Origin: Lentisphaeraceae bacterium
GTDB lineage: Bacteria; Verrucomicrobiota; Lentisphaeria; Lentisphaerales; Lentisphaeraceae
Assembly (NCBI GenBank): GCA_021232515.1
Contig: JAJPOQ010000055.1
Span: forward strand, 1 to 64,000
Direction of reading: 5' to 3'
Length of the DNA: 64,000 bases
The position numbers and the translations under genes were made by a program. The notes beneath the pieces are model-generated. The model did not search any database and was not told the DNA's origin. It was given only the letters and a program-made list of their open reading frames with translations. How positions within the stretch are numbered: the first letter of the stretch is position 1; every line of letters begins with the position of its first letter. Of this stretch, positions 36,317-44,149 are shown piece after piece.

Positions 36317-37303
36317 ATGTCTGAACATAATCACGACCATCATGATCACGGCGATCATAAACATCATGATCATAAACACGATCATGGAGAGAAACCAAAA
36401 CGCAATTGGGTAGCGATATTTATAGTCGGAGCTTGTGCTATAATTTTCCTGATTTCATCTATGACTTTTACTGTTTCAAACAGTGAGCACGTCATTGTTA
36501 AGCGCTTTGGCAGTTTTAGTAAAGTTGCATCTGAAGGTTTAAACTTTAAGTGGCCTTACCCAATAGATGACGTCGCTAGAATCGATAAGAGAGTTCAGCA
36601 TTTTGAAAGACCTTTGACACAGACTGCTTTGGCCGACGTCAGAAACTTACTTGTTTCAGTATCTGCAGGCTGGAAAGTTAACGATCCTAAAGTTTTCCTT
36701 GAGTCTGTAAATAGTATTGATGGCGCTGAAGGCGTTATGAAGAATGTTATCGGAACTCCAACGGGAAATGTTTTTCCAAAGTATAAACTTAGCGAAGTTT
36801 TTAATACAGACGAAAAAGCTCATAAGATAGACAAGATCAAAGACGAAATACTTGCAGGAGCTAAAGAGAGAGCCAAGAAGTATGGCATCGACGTAGTTTA
36901 TGTTGGTTTTACTCAGTTAGCTTTTGCTCCATCTGCTACAACAGCAGTTCTTAATAGAATGAAGAGCGAAAGAAAGGTTATTGCTGAAAAATATCGCAAT
37001 CAGGGTAAAGAGAAAGCTGAAGAGATAATCCGAAATGCAAAAAGAGATGCTCGTCAAAGAGAAGTAACTGCAGAAATAGAAGCAGAAAAAATTCGTCGTC
37101 AAGCAGACTTCGAAACAGCAGAGATATATAAGAAATTTGAAAATCCAGAACTAGTGGCTTTGCTTAAGCAACTCGATTCACTCAAGAAAGTTTTAGATAA
37201 CAAAACACAGATGGTTATCGATCTAAATACTCCTCCATTTAACCTTATGAAAGGTGACTTCTTCGAAGATCTTAAAAAGAAAAGTGAGCAGAAGAAGAAA
37301 TAA
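36317..37303 (+). CDS. SPFH-domain protein with His-rich N-terminus (HflC-like)
   Basis: A 328-residue protein. Residues 1-27 carry a His/Asp cluster (HNHDHHDHGDHKHHDHKHDH), a likely metal-binding tail. A single membrane segment lies at about 32-54, then an SPFH domain. SEHVIVKRFGSFSKVASEGLNFKWPYP and the YGIDVVYVGFTQLAFAPSATTAVLNRM segment match HflC, and a Glu/Arg-rich coiled-coil follows (REVTAEIEAEKIRRQADFET). HflC proteins normally sit with HflK around FtsH; no ftsH is in the window. It follows the first SPFH gene after 14 bases and overlaps the third by one base. Confidence 0.9.
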   Translation: MSEHNHDHHDHGDHKHHDHKHDHGEKPKRNWVAIFIVGACAIIFLISSMTFTVSNSEHVIVKRFGSFSKVASEGLNFKWPYPIDDVARIDKRVQHFERPLTQTALADVRNLLVSVSAGWKVNDPKVFLESVNSIDGAEGVMKNVIGTPTGNVFPKYKLSEVFNTDEKAHKIDKIKDEILAGAKERAKKYGIDVVYVGFTQLAFAPSATTAVLNRMKSERKVIAEKYRNQGKEKAEEIIRNAKRDARQREVTAEIEAEKIRRQADFETAEIYKKFENPELVALLKQLDSLKKVLDNKTQMVIDLNTPPFNLMKGDFFEDLKKKSEQKKK

Positions 37304-38442
37304 TGGCTGACAATATAGATAACTCAAACATGCCAGTCAATGAAGGCGCCGAGTCTTTAGTTGGTGCGTTACGCTTTCTGTTTGTTGCTTTGCGAGTCAT
37401 CATGGTGATACTTGTAGTCTTACTCTTTAGAACAGGCTGTTTTACAGTTGAACCAACAGAGCAAATCTTAACGTATAAGTTTGGCAAACTACAGGTAGAT
37501 ACTAGCGGAGAAGCGGTTTACACCTCAGGTTCATCGAAAGCTCATTGGGTTTGGCCACAACCGATCGGCAATACTTTAAAACTTCCTTCAAAGTCTATTC
37601 CTATGACTATCGAAGCGAAAAGATTTTGGCATGAGAAAGGTCAAAGTGTTATTGCTAGACCGGGTGAAGAAGATAAAGATAGTGAAGACGTCCTGACACT
37701 TGGTAAAGACGGCTATGTTATCACAGGTGACTCCTACTTATTCCATGTTAAAGTTACTTTGACTTACCAAATCACCAATGCTGTTGATTTTGTAAATTCC
37801 TTTTATGCTGTTGATGAAGCCGGAAACTTTTCAGAAAAAGAAAGTCTCGCTTTAGCAAATAAGATCATTCAGTCTCACCTCGAACAAGCTGTGACTATAG
37901 AGTCAACTGGCTGGGATGTTGATAATGCATTTTATAAAAAGGTAAATGATTATCGCAGTGCGGTTAAGCAGAGATTAATCAAAGATATAGATCTTCTTGG
38001 TTACGGTGTAACTGTTGATAGAATTGACATAAAATCTGAAGATAAGATGCCACTTCGACAAGTTCGAGGAACATTCAATAAAGTTAATCAAGCTAGTACA
38101 GAAGCGCAGAATGAAAGTAACACAGCTCTTCAAGAACGCAGTAAAATCCTTTTGCAGGCTTCAGAATCAGCGACTCAGATAAAAGCAGATGCTCAAGTTT
38201 ATAAGAAGCAGACGATGAGTCTACTTGAGAACTTAAAAGAACTTGATCAGAAGTTCGGCAAGAGTTCGCATCGCGACCTTATGTATCTTTATGTGGACGA
38301 AATGTCTAAAGTTTTAGAACAAGTTCAACATCGATTTGTGATTCGTCAGGACGATAAAGGCAAGGACACCTATTGGTTAGAACTTGGACCTGATAAGTAT
38401 AAAAAGAAATCTGCGGAAGGAGACGAAAATGCTTCCGAATAA
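37303..38442 (+). CDS. SPFH-domain protein (HflK-like), third of three
   Basis: A 379-residue protein. A membrane segment at about 24-43 precedes the SPFH domain (VEPTEQILTYKFGKLQ, then AHWVWPQPIGNTLKLPSK). An acidic loop, GEEDKDSEDV, interrupts its early part, and a C-terminal coiled-coil follows (RGTFNKVNQASTEAQNESNT). ATG overlaps the previous stop (TAATG), so translation is coupled. It is distinct in sequence from the two preceding SPFH proteins. A hetero-oligomeric ring of the three is the likely form, by analogy with HflKC and prohibitins. It extends 14 bases into the P-type ATPase gene. Confidence 0.88.
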   Translation: MADNIDNSNMPVNEGAESLVGALRFLFVALRVIMVILVVLLFRTGCFTVEPTEQILTYKFGKLQVDTSGEAVYTSGSSKAHWVWPQPIGNTLKLPSKSIPMTIEAKRFWHEKGQSVIARPGEEDKDSEDVLTLGKDGYVITGDSYLFHVKVTLTYQITNAVDFVNSFYAVDEAGNFSEKESLALANKIIQSHLEQAVTIESTGWDVDNAFYKKVNDYRSAVKQRLIKDIDLLGYGVTVDRIDIKSEDKMPLRQVRGTFNKVNQASTEAQNESNTALQERSKILLQASESATQIKADAQVYKKQTMSLLENLKELDQKFGKSSHRDLMYLYVDEMSKVLEQVQHRFVIRQDDKGKDTYWLELGPDKYKKKSAEGDENASE

Positions 38443-40390
38443 AGTTAGCGAATCTATCAATACTCATGAGCACACGCATGATGGCGACTGCTGTCATGGG
38501 GATGATGGCCATGGACACGCTCATGTACCTCTCCTTGTTACCATGCTTGGTGGTGTACTTATCCTCAATAGTTTTTTGGCTGAGTGGTTATACACTGGCT
38601 CGAAGTTTCAAACTCAGTTAAGTGCCTTGCTTGGTGCATTAATCCTAGGTGTGCCAATTATTTGGGCGGCGATTAAGGATGTAGCAGCTGGTCGTTTCTT
38701 TATGAACGAACTTGTAGCTCTTGCATTACTAGCTGCATTTATTGGTGAAGACTATCAAACCGCAGGCTCCGTTGCCTTCTTTATGTTGATTGCCATAATG
38801 ATTGAGCACAGAACGGCAATTGGTGCTAAAACATCGATTGAGCAACTAATAAAGCTTTCTCCAAGACAAGCTAAGAAGATTCAGTCAGATGGAACTGAAG
38901 TAGAAGTTGATGCTCTTGAACTTAAAGTTGGCGACATTGTTGCCGTGAGACCAGGTGAAGCCTTTCCTATTGATGGTGTTGTTGTCAAAGGTATAACTTC
39001 AGTTAACCAAGCTTCGATTACTGGTGAGTCACTTCCTGTAGATAAAGCAGAAGAGGAAGAAGTTTATGCTGGTACTCAGAACTTAACAGGTCGTGTGGAT
39101 ATAAGAGTGACTCGAGTCGGTCAGGATACCACACTAGGTAAAGTTAAAAACCTTATTGAACAAGCCGAAAATACGAAACTTCCAGTTATGAGAATGATTG
39201 ATAAGTACACTGGTTACTATGTACCTACAGTTCTTATGATTGCTGGCCTTACATACTTTTTTACTCAGTTCAACTTAGACCGCGTTGTTGCCATTTTTGT
39301 TATATCTTGCCCTTGTGCATTGGTTATAGCGACACCTTCAGCAATTGTTGCGGCCATCGCTTCAGCAGCTCGTTTAGGAATATTGGTTAAAGATGTGAGC
39401 CACCTAGAACTTGCATCAAAAATTCGCGCCTTAGTTTTCGATAAAACAGGTACCTTGACAGAAGGTAACTTGATTGTAAGTAAGATGCAGCCAGCAAAAG
39501 ATATAGAGTTAGCTCACTTGTTGAAAGTTGCGGTAACTGCAGAAAGTCAGAGTAACCACCCCGCTGCTAAGGCTATGACAAGATTAGCTGGTGAAGCGAA
39601 AATCAAATGGGAAGAGCCAGAGAAGTGTGAAGAAGTCGCTGGTCGTGGTGTTGTTGCAACGATAGATGGAAAAACTTACAGAGCTGGTCGTAAAACTTGG
39701 TTAGAAGAACTAAAAATTGATCTTAGTGGTGTGGAAGGTTTTAATACTGATAATGCTGAAGGCAAAAGTATCGTTTATGTATCAGAAGACGATAAGGTTT
39801 TAGGTTGGATCGCTTTAAGTGATGCAATTCGAAAAGAAGCTAAGCCGATGATTCAAGAGTTTGAACACATGGGGATCACTAACTGCAATATGGTTACAGG
39901 TGACAATGCTTCAGTCGCAAAATCTGTTGCAGCTGAAATAGGCATAAAGAATATTTCCTCAGAGTGTTTACCACAAGAAAAAGTGGACTATGTCGAAAAG
40001 CTTAAGAAAGAAGGTTATATGGTTGCCGTTGTTGGTGACGGTGTAAATGACGCACCTGCTCTTGCTTCTGGCCATATTGGTATAGCAATGGGAGCTATCG
40101 GTAGTGATATAGCCGTTAATAGTGCTTCAATTGCCTTAATGAATAATGACCTTCGTCGAATTCCATTTTTCTTACAATTGTCTAAAAAGACAAGCACAAT
40201 CATGACTCAAAACTTATTGATTGGCTTATTCTCAATATTAGGTGGTTTGTTACTTTCAACCTTAGGCTTGCTGACAGGCGTAAATGCAGCCATTATTCAT
40301 ACAGTTAGTACTTTAATAATTATCCTTAATAGTGCTAGATTGGTCCGTCAGGGCGAAGAACTAGAAGCAAAAGCATCGGCGATAGAGTAA
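38429..40390 (+). CDS. P1B-type heavy-metal-transporting ATPase with His-rich N-terminus
   Basis: A 653-residue P-type ATPase. The N-terminus has no HMA domain but a short metal-binding tail, THEHTHDGDCCHGDDGHGHAH (residues 12-32, in parts). Motifs present are TGES in the actuator domain, CPC at 294-296 in the transport helix, DKTGT starting at Asp338 (the phosphorylated Asp), MVTGDN, and VVGDGVNDAP. The final membrane helix carries H624 in NAAIIHTVSTLIIILNS, which is not the usual Cu or Zn signature. It exports or moves a soft metal ion such as Zn, Mn or Cu; which one is open. GGAAGGAG at 38415-38422 fixes the start inside the preceding gene. It overlaps the ABC gene by one base. Confidence 0.93.
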   Translation: MLPNKVSESINTHEHTHDGDCCHGDDGHGHAHVPLLVTMLGGVLILNSFLAEWLYTGSKFQTQLSALLGALILGVPIIWAAIKDVAAGRFFMNELVALALLAAFIGEDYQTAGSVAFFMLIAIMIEHRTAIGAKTSIEQLIKLSPRQAKKIQSDGTEVEVDALELKVGDIVAVRPGEAFPIDGVVVKGITSVNQASITGESLPVDKAEEEEVYAGTQNLTGRVDIRVTRVGQDTTLGKVKNLIEQAENTKLPVMRMIDKYTGYYVPTVLMIAGLTYFFTQFNLDRVVAIFVISCPCALVIATPSAIVAAIASAARLGILVKDVSHLELASKIRALVFDKTGTLTEGNLIVSKMQPAKDIELAHLLKVAVTAESQSNHPAAKAMTRLAGEAKIKWEEPEKCEEVAGRGVVATIDGKTYRAGRKTWLEELKIDLSGVEGFNTDNAEGKSIVYVSEDDKVLGWIALSDAIRKEAKPMIQEFEHMGITNCNMVTGDNASVAKSVAAEIGIKNISSECLPQEKVDYVEKLKKEGYMVAVVGDGVNDAPALASGHIGIAMGAIGSDIAVNSASIALMNNDLRRIPFFLQLSKKTSTIMTQNLLIGLFSILGGLLLSTLGLLTGVNAAIIHTVSTLIIILNSARLVRQGEELEAKASAIE

Positions 40391-41628
40391 TGGACGTACA
40401 AGAAGATGCTGTTATAGAAGCAGCAGGATTAACAAAAGTTTTTAAAGATTTTTGGGGAAGACCCAAGGCTAAAGCAGTTAATGGTTTGGACTTTACAGTT
40501 AAGAAAGGTGAAGTCTTTGGTTTACTAGGACCAAATGGTTCAGGCAAGTCAACAACTATAAAAATGCTTCTTGGCTTACTTTATCCTAGTCGTGGCGCAT
40601 TGCAGATCTTTAACAAATCTCCACGTGACGTCAAAACTAAACAGCGAATCGGTTACCTTCCAGAAGAAACTTACCTTTATAAGTATCTCTCAGCAGGAGA
40701 GACGATAGACTTCTTTGGTTCCTTATTTCAGCTCTCAGGAGCGGAAAAGAAAAAGAGAACTCAGCAGCTCTTAGAAATGGTTGGTTTGAAAAATGCCGGC
40801 AAGCGTTCTGTTGGTGAATTCTCCAAAGGTATGGCTCGAAGAGTTGGCTTAGCTCAAGCACTAGTGAATGATCCAGATTTAATTATTCTCGATGAACCAA
40901 CTTCAGGTCTCGACCCAGTTGGTTGTAGAGAAGTCAAAAACCTCATTAAAACTTTAGCTGAGCGTGGTAAGACAGTTATTCTTTCTAGCCACCTTTTGGC
41001 CGATGTTGAAGATGTCGTTGACCGCGTTGTTGTTCTATACGGTGGTAAAATAAGAGCCCAAGGAACAACAGATGAGTTACTTTTAGTTGAAGATAAAACG
41101 ACTATAACAACTCCGAAGATGTCTAAAGATGTTTTAGATAGAGTTCTTAAAATTCTTCATGAAGAGTATTCTGCAGAAGATATGGAGATAACTCACCCAA
41201 GACTAGACTTAGAAAGTTTCTTTTTAGATGTTGTGAAAAGAGCTCGTACAGAAAGTGCGGATACTGCCGGCGCTGAGTCTGGTGAAGTAGCCGAGTACTT
41301 GAAGTCTTCAGAGAAACAGGTTTCTGAAATGGCGGAAAAAGTTATTGCTGGTGATGTCGATGAAGAGAAGTTGGCAGCAGCAAAGGCTGAAAAAGAAGCT
41401 TCAGAAAAGCTGGCGACTATGGTGAATGCACCAGAGCCAGAAGTTGCCGAAGAGCCAGAGCAGGCAGAAGCTAAGCAAGAAGTAAATACAGAAGCATTAT
41501 CTTCATTGGTTGAAGAGAGTCCAGAAGAGGTTTCAGAAGAATCTGCAGCAGAAGAAAAAGAAAAGGCTTCTGAAAAGGATCTCTCAGAAGCCAATGAAAA
41601 TCTTAAAAAGCTCTTAGGCGGAGATTAA
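40390..41628 (+). CDS. ABC transporter ATPase with long acidic C-terminal extension
   Basis: A 412-residue ABC ATPase. Walker A is GPNGSGKST, the signature FSKGMARR, and Walker B LIILDEPTSGLDP. The D-loop and H-loop (SSHLLADVEDVVDRVVVLYGG) are in order, as in NatA/YbhF-type exporters. After LDLESFFLDVV the last 140 residues are Ala/Glu/Ser-rich and very acidic, probably disordered, which is unusual. It overlaps the P-type ATPase stop (TAATG). No permease is encoded next to it; the response regulator follows on the other strand, overlapping by 4 bases. The permease may lie elsewhere, or the polytopic first SPFH protein could stand in for one, which is speculation. Confidence 0.92.
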   Translation: MDVQEDAVIEAAGLTKVFKDFWGRPKAKAVNGLDFTVKKGEVFGLLGPNGSGKSTTIKMLLGLLYPSRGALQIFNKSPRDVKTKQRIGYLPEETYLYKYLSAGETIDFFGSLFQLSGAEKKKRTQQLLEMVGLKNAGKRSVGEFSKGMARRVGLAQALVNDPDLIILDEPTSGLDPVGCREVKNLIKTLAERGKTVILSSHLLADVEDVVDRVVVLYGGKIRAQGTTDELLLVEDKTTITTPKMSKDVLDRVLKILHEEYSAEDMEITHPRLDLESFFLDVVKRARTESADTAGAESGEVAEYLKSSEKQVSEMAEKVIAGDVDEEKLAAAKAEKEASEKLATMVNAPEPEVAEEPEQAEAKQEVNTEALSSLVEESPEEVSEESAAEEKEKASEKDLSEANENLKKLLGGD

Positions 41629-42017
41629 GACTTGCCTTTCTTAAGGCTGATATTAATCAAGTTTTCGATATTCTCATAGAGTTTAGCTGTATCTATCGGC
41701 TTATACATAAGTTCCATATCATCCTTACCCTTACAGTCACTTTCTAAAGACATGGCTTCAGCTGTAGATAACCCAGTTATAAAGATGATAGGTGTGTTAG
41801 GAGAGTTCTCTTTGATTTTTTCAGAGACTTCTATACCATTTAGACCAGGTAGGTTTAGGTCTAGAAGAACCAAGTTGAATTCGATGTCGGCCATTAACTC
41901 TAAGGCCTTTTCACCACAGTCACAAATTTCTGTTTTGTAGCCTTTGTCTTCAAGTATAGCTTGTATGAGCATTTGAATTTGAGGCTCATCATCGACAATA
42001 AGTATAAGTGGAGTCAT
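41625..42017 (-). CDS. Stand-alone response regulator receiver protein
   Basis: A 130-residue CheY-like receiver without an output domain. Acidic residues are in ILIVDDEPQIQ, the phosphorylation Asp is in LVLLDLNLPGLNG, the Thr/Ser switch in IIFITGLS, and Lys in MYKPID. A good AGGAAAG precedes the ATG. It is convergent with the ABC ATPase gene, overlapping its stop by 4 bases. No histidine kinase is nearby, so the partner is unknown. Its association with the SPFH operon is positional only. Confidence 0.92.
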   Translation of the reverse strand: MTPLILIVDDEPQIQMLIQAILEDKGYKTEICDCGEKALELMADIEFNLVLLDLNLPGLNGIEVSEKIKENSPNTPIIFITGLSTAEAMSLESDCKGKDDMELMYKPIDTAKLYENIENLINISLKKGKS

Positions 42018-42109
42018 TTACTTTCCTGATTAAGTATTGTTTATTTAGTCTACACTTTGTGCGGGGTTAAACACAAGTTTTTTGTGTTCAAATACCGTAG
42101 TTTTTTGAA

Positions 42110-42952
42110 TTATTTCACACTGCAGAGAATTACAGGTCGTGGATTTTCTTTACAGAAAATATTTATAGAGTCTTGGTCTTGTATGTAAAAGGCTTCACTT
42201 TTTGTTGGCGAAGGTCCTTTGAAGTCTACATCGAGCTCAGAATAATCCTTTGTTTCTGTGAGAGATAAAACTTTTGAAATAACCCACATACCATGAGCAA
42301 TTGCCCGAGGGTGGCCGAATAACTTGGCGGCAATATTTGAAACGTGAATAGGATTGTAGTCAGATGATACTTTGGCGTACCTTTTACCAATATCTGCAGG
42401 TATAGAAAACGATGTTTTTGAGTAGTCTTCTGGATTGAGCTTTTGAAGTTCGTTTTGTGTTTCTTTTTGGAACTCTTTATTTATTAACTTAGAGCGTTTA
42501 AGGAAGTAACTAGTGCACTCCCAAACTAATTTTTTGTCATTGTTAATTTTAAAAGAGATCTCAAACTCAAGCCCTTTATCGGTGAAATAAGCCTTGCTTA
42601 GCTTGGCTGAAATAGAAAAGGTATCATTTAAGAAGAATTCGTCATGAAGCGTTATGATATTTTTGAGATGAAGAGTACCGGCTGCTTTTATGGGTACACT
42701 TTCATGAGAGAGAAGCTCTAGAAGTAATCTTCCAGTGAGTGTATATGGATAGGTTATGAGTGGCTGTTTATCTTTATGCCCACATAAGTTGTTAAACTGC
42801 GCTAAGTGCTCTGGATCAATTTTAACGGAATTTATTAAAAACTTCGTATCAGGGAATTTCGTATTTAAAGAAAGTTTTGGCTTGGAAGCAAAAAATAACT
42901 TTGAATACAATCTAAATAAACTTGTGTTGTTGACTTCTATTATCTCACTCAT
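42110..42952 (-). CDS. MaoC-like hotdog-fold dehydratase
   Basis: A 280-residue protein. The C-terminal half contains the MaoC/R-hydratase motif: SSDYNPIHVSNIAAKLFGHPR and AIAHGMWVISKVLSL, with the catalytic Asp/His pair. The N-terminal half looks like a second, degenerate hotdog domain (TKFLINSVKIDPEHLAQFN). The family hydrates trans-2-enoyl-CoA; here the specific acyl substrate cannot be read. The ATG at 42952 has GAGGT 6 bases upstream and is preferred over the one at 42994. It is a monocistronic unit divergent from the ECF sigma operon. Confidence 0.8.
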   Translation of the reverse strand: MSEIIEVNNTSLFRLYSKLFFASKPKLSLNTKFPDTKFLINSVKIDPEHLAQFNNLCGHKDKQPLITYPYTLTGRLLLELLSHESVPIKAAGTLHLKNIITLHDEFFLNDTFSISAKLSKAYFTDKGLEFEISFKINNDKKLVWECTSYFLKRSKLINKEFQKETQNELQKLNPEDYSKTSFSIPADIGKRYAKVSSDYNPIHVSNIAAKLFGHPRAIAHGMWVISKVLSLTETKDYSELDVDFKGPSPTKSEAFYIQDQDSINIFCKENPRPVILCSVK

Positions 42953-43074
42953 AATGACCTCGCTAAACCCATTATAAACAATAAATAGTTTCATACGATA
43001 ATGAGATCTCTAAAAAAAAATCATAAAATCATACAATAAAGTTTAAATACAGCCGTTCTATGGTTGGAGAATGT

Positions 43075-43626
43075 ATGGAAAAGCAAGACTTAACAGATAA
43101 ACAATTAATTGACAGATATCTTGCTGAAGACGACGAGGCTTTCGAAATACTTTATAGCCGGTATAAAAAAGCGATTTATTCATATTTGAATAAGCTTATA
43201 CCAGGGCAAACAACTTTAGTTGATGACTTGTTTCAGCAAGCATGGATGAAAGTGATTAAAAATTTGCCAAAGTATAGAGATAATCAAACGTTTTTAGCTT
43301 GGGTTATTCGAATAGCAAGAAATCTGTCAATCGACTACTTCCGAAAGGAAAGTCGTAAGCAAGCTATGTCCCTTGATGGTATAGAGGCAGATGTCCCAGA
43401 TTTTGCTTTACCTTCTAAAGGTGTAGAGGCTGGAGAGCTTGGGAGTGCGATACAAAAAGCTGTGAACACTTTACCGGCAGATCAGAAAGAAGTTTTTGTT
43501 TTACGGCAAGAAAATATTCCATTTAAGGAAATAGCCGTTATACAAGAGACAACGTTGAATACAACACTAGGAAGAATGCACTATGCAGTAAACAAGCTTC
43601 GTGGTTTATTAAAAGAGTGGGCTTAG
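43075..43626 (+). CDS. ECF-type RNA polymerase sigma factor (RpoE-like)
   Basis: A 183-residue ECF sigma factor. Region 2 is LVDDLFQQAWMKVIKNLPKY and FLAWVIRIARNLSIDYFR. Region 4 is VNTLPADQKEVFVLRQENIPFKEIA followed by QETTLNTTLGRMHYAVNKLR. GGAG at 43065-43068 favours the ATG at 43075 over 43060. It is followed by an anti-sigma gene and a periplasmic helical protein gene in one operon, the classic layout for envelope-stress or metal-responsive regulation. It differs clearly from the sigma factor at 5095. Confidence 0.94.
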   Translation: MEKQDLTDKQLIDRYLAEDDEAFEILYSRYKKAIYSYLNKLIPGQTTLVDDLFQQAWMKVIKNLPKYRDNQTFLAWVIRIARNLSIDYFRKESRKQAMSLDGIEADVPDFALPSKGVEAGELGSAIQKAVNTLPADQKEVFVLRQENIPFKEIAVIQETTLNTTLGRMHYAVNKLRGLLKEWA

Positions 43627-43635
43627 GAGAGAAAA

Positions 43636-44139
43636 ATGAAATGTGAAGAAATACAAAATAAAATACTACTGAATGATGCCTTTATCGATGAAGAGAAAAG
43701 TCATCTTGAATCCTGCCCAGACTGTAAAGCTTTTAATAAAGACTTTGGGATAATTATTGCACAAGGTGAAGAACTGGATGTTCCAACACACTTAGATGAT
43801 AAAGTCCTTAATTTTGCGAAACAAAATAGACCAAAAAAGTCTAAAAGTGTTATACCTTTCATACTTTTTGCAGCAGCTGCATTAGTGGCAATTGGCTTAA
43901 TGATGAATTCACTAGAAAAGGTGAAGTCAAATAGTAACACGACTGCATCAACTGAAAATATTGATAAGAATATTGATTTACAAGAAGTTGTGAAAACCGT
44001 CGATACTTTCAATGAATCAAAGAGCGATAAGCAAGATGATATAATTGAAAGCTTATGGGAAGATGACCAAATAGATGCAGATTTATTAGCTTTAGAAGGC
44101 GAGTTGTTTGTTTTAAGTGCTGAACTTTACAGCGAGTGA
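43636..44139 (+). CDS. Zinc-finger-type transmembrane anti-sigma factor
   Basis: A 167-residue protein. An N-terminal zinc-binding anti-sigma domain reads CEEIQNKILLNDAFIDEEKS and HLESCPDCKAF, with the HxxxCxxC pattern. A membrane segment lies at about 76-94 (IPFILFAAAALVAIGLMM). The periplasmic part is an acidic tail. It presumably holds the sigma factor encoded 9 bases upstream until an envelope signal frees it. Its stop lies 10 bases before the ATG of the next gene, whose leader overlaps it. Confidence 0.88.
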   Translation: MKCEEIQNKILLNDAFIDEEKSHLESCPDCKAFNKDFGIIIAQGEELDVPTHLDDKVLNFAKQNRPKKSKSVIPFILFAAAALVAIGLMMNSLEKVKSNSNTTASTENIDKNIDLQEVVKTVDTFNESKSDKQDDIIESLWEDDQIDADLLALEGELFVLSAELYSE

Positions 44140-44149
44140 GGATGAGACC

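Noticed and set aside
35400-36385. Short - strand frames antisense to the SPFH genes.
   Set aside because: They are antisense to well-conserved SPFH frames. One starting near 36385 is rich in Met/Ile/Val because it is antisense to His/Asp-rich codons.
36317-38442. Calling the SPFH pair hflC and hflK and assigning FtsH regulation.
   Set aside because: The domains resemble HflKC, but there are three diverged SPFH genes, no ftsH, and the unit leads into a P-type ATPase. Gene symbols would mislead.
41193-41594. A 133-codon open frame on the - strand rich in Ser and Ala.
   Set aside because: It lies antisense to the acidic C-terminal extension of the ABC ATPase; the open frame follows from Glu/Ala-rich codons and shows no recognisable domain.
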